Shown here: positions 4,554 to 8,324 of the stretch, piece after piece
How the letters are laid out: each line of letters opens with the position of its first letter
Numbering within the stretch: position 1 is the first letter of the stretch
DNA from: Methanobacteriota archaeon
Lineage (GTDB): Archaea > Thermoplasmatota > Poseidoniia > Poseidoniales > Poseidoniaceae
Assembly (NCBI GenBank): GCA_002719475.1
Contig: PBHQ01000035.1
Coordinates: forward strand, 21,616 to 29,939
DNA: 8,324 nucleotides
Direction: 5' to 3'
Notes under the pieces: generated by a model
Database searches by the model: none
What the model saw: only the letters and a program-made list of their open reading frames with translations
Told to the model about the DNA's origin: nothing
Translations under genes and position numbers: made by a program

Positions 4554-7370
4554 TCATGCAAAGCGAGCGCCGCAAGTAGGGCATTCATCTGCATCAACTG
4601 CAATGTCAGCTCCACAAGCACCACACTCACCAACCTGTTCAGCAGTATCTTGTTTTGCTTCACTCTGTTCCTTGCGTCGAGAAGCGATTCGCCTACGCTT
4701 TTCTAGAGCAGGTTCCAAACCATCATCCTCGAAGGAGAAGTCCATCGCTTCTTCAGGCAGTTCATTTCCTACTAGACGGTGATCCTGCACACCCATTCCG
4801 ATAATTACATCCTCGCCAGGCAATACTCCTGACTCTCCGGTGATTTCGAACAAGTCACCTCTGATTTCTGCATCGCTCGCATCAAGGACTTGCCCATCAT
4901 CTCCAGCGTCAACCAAGTGCCTACGTTCTTTCTTGTCGCCCAACATTTCATCAAGGTCTACTCCAGACATCATAGATTCAGGAGTTGAGATGTTCGGCAC
5001 AGCAGCGACCGGCCCTTCTTCATCCTCAGTTTGACCTTCAATTTCTGTAACAGCAGCCTGTCGTTCCAACATCTCATCGATCTCGGTTTCCGCTTCTTGC
5101 AGGCTCTCGTCCCATTCGCTCTCAAGGCCATCCTCATCATAGCCAAATTCTCCAGCCATGCTGTCAAAGTCCTCAGTGCCTGCAACAATCTCATCCTCAT
5201 CTTCTTCTTCCTCAGCAGGCTCCTCTGTCTCTTCAGGTAATGCGATCATCTGCTTTCGCTCTCTAGCTTGGAATTGACTGCGTAGGTCTTGAACAGAACC
5301 ACAATATGGGCAGTTCTCAAGCAAACTTGGAATGTTTTCGCCACAATCTCCACAGTCGTGGAATCTTCTGCGGGCTCGTTTGAGGTTGAAATCACAATGC
5401 GGACACTTGTCCTCATAGCCCTCTATCTCGCCTTCACAGGCTGGACAATATTCGTAGATGTCCCTCTCAACTTCCCCAAAGACTCGACGCGTCAATATTA
5501 CCGCTGCTACCAATACGCCAATGAGAAGTAAAGCAGCGAATCCGAACAATAGCACCGTACCAGTGGTATTTGCATTCTCTTCAAATCCTTCACCTTGTGC
5601 TAAATCAACATTGTATCCCTTGTTGAAGGGAACTGTGATAACCGTGTTGTCAGAACTACGGATATTGATGATGACCGAAGAACGGTCCTCGGTGTCGAAG
5701 ACACATTCGTGATCAACCTTGTCTCCTCTTTGTGTGATATTGACATCCTGAGTGAACAAGGTCTTGCTTACACCTCCAGTTACATCTTCACAGATTAGGA
5801 CGGTCTCGCCCAATCCCGATGAAGTCAATTGAATACTCAGAGTATAGACACCAGGGTCTAATGGTGGGGTGGCCGGTAGTCCGTTGCTACCAACTAGTTC
5901 AACCGTCGACATCGAGAATTGCATATTCAATGTGGTCTTGGCCTCAATACTTCCTGTAGCAACGCTATCCGCTTCATCGGAGTCATAGGATCCTTCTGCT
6001 GCTTGCCAAGTTGCTCGGAAGGTTGCTTGATGAGCACCCGTGGACAATGTTGCTAAAGTTTCAGTCCAGATGTACGATGCTCCAGCAGCTATCTCATTGA
6101 TTTCGTAGTAGGTCGTACTTCCCTCCCATTCGACATTAAGGCCACCTGATACTGGTATATCTCCAGTATTCAATATCGAAACGCGCCATTCAACATCGGC
6201 TCCAGCCTCAACACTTGTCGAAGATGGTATGGCGTACTGGTCAAGGAAGACATTGGGTACAGGTCTTACCTCAATGATTACATTGGCGATATCATTGCTG
6301 GTGACCGCTTGTTCGAGCAAGGAACTTGGATCGATGGTGACCTGCAAGAGATGCTGTCCTTCTCCAAGGCCCTGGATAGTCTCCCAAGAGAGATTGGTAT
6401 TCCATGACTGAGTGACTTCATCTGTATCCCCAGACAAGGTTACAGTAATTGGTTGAATAACAATAGGGGAACCGGTATGTTCAGGGAAACTGAAGCCAAG
6501 GGCTACATCATTACTCCCACTAGCATGCTTACGCATGACAACCCCACTAACTTCCCAATCTCCACGTATAGAATTCTCAGGAGTAGATACGGTAAGGTCT
6601 CCAGAATGCAGGTAATCCGGTTCTGGATCAACTGTCAAGGTCTCGCGAATCTCCTTACCATTTTCTACGACTTCTTCGACTTCACCATTCACATCTGGAA
6701 GTATGACGATGGTATGATCTCCACTAACTGGAGCAACGAAGGAAGTATTCACCCAAACTGATTCCGAAGCATTGAGGGCTGCAACAGCAAGATTCTGGTC
6801 TAGTGAAGGCAAGCCCTCGATACCGATAAACAAGGTACTGGAAGATGAGGCTACAGTTCCAGAATTCTCAATCTCGACGTTGACATCGACGTTGTCTCCC
6901 TCTCTGATTCCAGATTCCGGACTTATACTGGAGCTCGCCACCTGAAGGTTAGCTAAGCCGCTTACTGTGAACGATTTGAAGAAAGAGGCTGGCGCATCTC
7001 CACCATATTCGATCTCTACCCAAACTTGGTGTTCTCCTTCGGTAAGGGCACTCCAAGTTGCTGAAACTTCAGTCGTTTCTCCCGCTGGAATGTTCACAAT
7101 ATTCTCCCAGAATTTTGACGAGGCTGATATTCCATCTTTGTAGAAGCGATATTCTACATTATTTGCATCAAAGGCGTTACTATTTTCCAAAGTCAAGCGA
7201 ATCTCTACAGAATTGCCCATTTTTGGTTCACTAGGTACCAATCCGATACTCGAAGATGAGGCATTGATGCCGCCGCTAGACTCTGCCTTTACAGAGATCA
7301 AACTTGCCGTTGAAACGAGCAACAAAAGGACGGGAATCATGACAGCGCATGCTGACGTGCGGCGACCCAT
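4554..7370 (-). CDS. Membrane-spanning CARDB/Ig-like surface protein with three cytoplasmic zinc ribbons
   Basis: The 938-aa product has, in order: a signal peptide (1-29, MGRR then a hydrophobic core ending SVKA); about five beta-sandwich domains (about 37-137, 140-248, 253-369, 371-477, 479-583), at least the first two and the fourth CARDB-like ('G..v.v...i.N.G...' with 'L..G.H'); one membrane helix (603-627, ending LTRRVF); zinc ribbon 1 (Cys642/645/656/659); zinc ribbon 2 (Cys673/676/687/690); an acidic low-complexity linker (about 710-890, strongest at 713-727); a basic KRRRIASRRK patch (about 891-900); and zinc ribbon 3 (Cys916/919/930/933) near the C-terminus. All three ribbons have spacing C-x2-C-x10-C-x2-C. 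Cys527 and Cys556 in the last outer domain may pair. The frame continues upstream to an ATG at 7499, but the signal peptide begins at 7370, and TTCAAGTG lies about 27 nt before it. CARDB domains usually mediate adhesion; the ribbons probably bind protein or nucleic acid inside. Function unknown. Confidence 0.88.
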   Translation of the reverse strand: MGRRTSACAVMIPVLLLLVSTASLISVKAESSGGINASSSSIGLVPSEPKMGNSVEIRLTLENSNAFDANNVEYRFYKDGISASSKFWENIVNIPAGETTEVSATWSALTEGEHQVWVEIEYGGDAPASFFKSFTVSGLANLQVASSSISPESGIREGDNVDVNVEIENSGTVASSSSTLFIGIEGLPSLDQNLAVAALNASESVWVNTSFVAPVSGDHTIVILPDVNGEVEEVVENGKEIRETLTVDPEPDYLHSGDLTVSTPENSIRGDWEVSGVVMRKHASGSNDVALGFSFPEHTGSPIVIQPITVTLSGDTDEVTQSWNTNLSWETIQGLGEGQHLLQVTIDPSSLLEQAVTSNDIANVIIEVRPVPNVFLDQYAIPSSTSVEAGADVEWRVSILNTGDIPVSGGLNVEWEGSTTYYEINEIAAGASYIWTETLATLSTGAHQATFRATWQAAEGSYDSDEADSVATGSIEAKTTLNMQFSMSTVELVGSNGLPATPPLDPGVYTLSIQLTSSGLGETVLICEDVTGGVSKTLFTQDVNITQRGDKVDHECVFDTEDRSSVIINIRSSDNTVITVPFNKGYNVDLAQGEGFEENANTTGTVLLFGFAALLLIGVLVAAVILTRRVFGEVERDIYEYCPACEGEIEGYEDKCPHCDFNLKRARRRFHDCGDCGENIPSLLENCPYCGSVQDLRSQFQARERKQMIALPEETEEPAEEEEDEDEIVAGTEDFDSMAGEFGYDEDGLESEWDESLQEAETEIDEMLERQAAVTEIEGQTEDEEGPVAAVPNISTPESMMSGVDLDEMLGDKKERRHLVDAGDDGQVLDASDAEIRGDLFEITGESGVLPGEDVIIGMGVQDHRLVGNELPEEAMDFSFEDDGLEPALEKRRRIASRRKEQSEAKQDTAEQVGECGACGADIAVDADECPTCGARFA

Positions 7371-7497
7371 TGTACCGTTCACTTGCTGGGTGGCACTTGA
7401 ACCCTGCCGCTCCACATACACCTCAGAGGTCGCCATAGGCGACTTCTCGACTTGGCAAGGATTCAAGGCCGAGGCGCGCCGTGTACTCTCTGTTAGC
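7371..7497. promoter_or_regulatory. Divergent promoter region between two surface-protein genes
   Basis: These 127 bp separate the preferred starts of the zinc-ribbon surface protein and the Ig-like protein. On the minus strand TTCAAGTG (plus 7394-7401) lies about 27 nt before the ATG at 7370 and resembles the TTCAWATA boxes elsewhere in the window. On the plus strand TTCAAGGC (7462-7469) is about 32 nt before the ATG at 7498, which is rather far. No Shine-Dalgarno is seen for either gene. The minus reading frame is open across the region, which explains why a longer protein start is possible there. Confidence 0.35.
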
Positions 7498-8324
7498 ATG
7501 CGTCGTCACTATCTCAGCATGATTCTCGCGATGCTACTTGTCACATCCATTTTGCCGATACCTGCACAAGCTACTGGAGCGCGAGACAGTGATATCACAA
7601 TCTCATTCAGTAATGGCCCTGATACCGGAGATTCAATTGTTGGAACCTATACAATTCAATTCTCTACATCTGGAAGTGCAACTCTGACGAGCCTTACAAT
7701 AGAACTGTTCGATGGCAATTCTTGGTCCAGCCTTACTACCCTTACAGGCGGAAGTCCTTGGACATATTACTGGGATACAACCAACCTAGACAATGGAACA
7801 TACAGATTACGCGCATCAGGGGTTGATAGTGATGGAGAAAATACCGCTCTGTTCAGTACTGAGAACTTCACCATTAGTAACCAAGTACCAGTGATTACAG
7901 CTTTCACTCTGGCTGATGTTGTAGTTGGAGATGGCTCGTCCCCAAGCAATAGGGCATGGACAAAGACGCCAGCAAATGGAACTTTGATTTTCAATTGGTC
8001 GGCAGATGACGATGACCTATCTTACGCAAGCCTGTCTAATGTACCCGGCCCAGGTAGTCCGACAAATGATGGCCCTGGAAGTCTTGCCTACACTTGGAAC
8101 TGGACCAATGGGGACTTACAAGAAGGAAAATGGAGCCCTCGACTGAGCGTATTCGATAATTCAGGACTCTCTGCCTCTGAGACGATACACATTGGAATCG
8201 ATCGCACTGGCCCGAGTGTAGGAACTCCCAGCGCTTCATCGACTGGTTGGGTGGACTCGAATACCGTTTCAGTATCAGGGATATCTAGTGGAGCCAGCGA
8301 TTCTGGAGGCAGTGGCATTGATTA
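7498..8324 (+). CDS. Secreted Ig-like repeat surface protein, N-terminal part (3' partial)
   Basis: The frame from ATG 7498 is open for 275 codons to the right edge with no stop, so the gene continues outside. The protein begins MRRHYLSMILAMLLV... with a clear signal peptide (basic RRH, hydrophobic core, cleavage probably after AQA, residue 25). Three beta-sandwich modules follow: residues about 30-127, an Ig-like unit with 'YTIQFSTSGSATL...IELFDG' and 'WDTTNLDNGTYRLRASGVD'; about 128-235, a second unit with 'NWSADDDDLSYA' and 'GKWSPRLSVFDNSG'; and from 236 a third that opens DRTGPSV and reaches GWVDSNTVSVS...DSGGSGID, the usual 'D.t.P...w....v.v...a.D.gSGi' Ig-like pattern. Several N-x-S/T sequons (for example NGT, NFT, NWT) fit an S-layer-type glycosylated surface protein. 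It is divergent from the zinc-ribbon surface protein. Size, anchor and function are not visible. Confidence 0.88.
   Translation, partial: MRRHYLSMILAMLLVTSILPIPAQATGARDSDITISFSNGPDTGDSIVGTYTIQFSTSGSATLTSLTIELFDGNSWSSLTTLTGGSPWTYYWDTTNLDNGTYRLRASGVDSDGENTALFSTENFTISNQVPVITAFTLADVVVGDGSSPSNRAWTKTPANGTLIFNWSADDDDLSYASLSNVPGPGSPTNDGPGSLAYTWNWTNGDLQEGKWSPRLSVFDNSGLSASETIHIGIDRTGPSVGTPSASSTGWVDSNTVSVSGISSGASDSGGSGID

Noticed and set aside
5031..5712. Several short plus-strand frames (for example 5289-5531 and 5458-5712) opposite the membrane and zinc-ribbon part
   Set aside because: They are antisense shadows of a strongly supported coding frame with ordered cysteine motifs and have no recognisable features.
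7371..7499. Longer start (ATG 7499) for the zinc-ribbon surface protein, adding 43 residues
   Set aside because: The extension is polar and unlike a signal peptide, which begins cleanly at the ATG 7370. It would also abut the start of the divergent gene. An intermediate ATG at 7436 has no better support.
7767..8318. Minus-strand frames at 7767-7994, 8036-8239 and 8088-8318
   Set aside because: They lie antisense to the open Ig-like frame that starts at 7498 and show no domain pattern.
1..8324. CRISPR array, transposon, integrase, toxin-antitoxin or other defence genes
   Set aside because: No regularly spaced repeats, terminal inverted repeats or matching protein motifs were seen on either strand.

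Overview
The window looks like a piece of a planktonic archaeal chromosome, most likely Marine Group II/III Euryarchaeota (Poseidoniia). This is inferred, not proven. The reasons are: a secreted S15-type peptidase on a lipoprotein signal; a long Ig-like/CARDB cell-surface protein whose cytoplasmic side carries zinc ribbons; several small membrane proteins; start codons with little or no Shine-Dalgarno; and AT-rich TATA-like boxes centred about 26 nt before ATG, as expected for leaderless archaeal transcripts. No rRNA, tRNA, CRISPR array, insertion sequence or integrase was found.

Layout. 1-213 (+) is the C-terminal end of a PI-PLC-like phosphodiesterase entering from the left edge. It overlaps tail-to-tail by 16 bp with a family III (CaiB/BaiF) CoA-transferase on the minus strand (198-1241). 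Divergent from that gene is a lipid-anchored S15/PepX-like serine peptidase (1373-3187, +) with its full Ser-Asp-His triad. It converges on a minus-strand row of three short genes: a 72-aa one-helix protein with a basic tail (3200-3418), a 75-aa two-helix protein (3530-3757) and a 187-aa putative lipoprotein (3827-4390). Next, also on minus, is the largest gene (4554-7370): signal peptide, about five beta-sandwich domains, one membrane helix, two zinc ribbons, a long acidic linker and a third zinc ribbon. Head-to-head with it, a second secreted Ig-like protein starts at 7498 (+) and runs off the right edge with no stop codon.

Taken together, most of the window is a cell-envelope neighbourhood: two lipoproteins, two Ig-domain surface proteins and two small membrane proteins. 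The S15 peptidase fits a proteolytic heterotrophic lifestyle. The CoA-transferase is the only clear intracellular metabolic enzyme. The most unusual item is the surface protein with three cytoplasmic zinc ribbons of identical cysteine spacing, which suggests an envelope-spanning scaffold or receptor. I do not see a defence system or mobile element here. Functional links between the neighbours are inference from position only.
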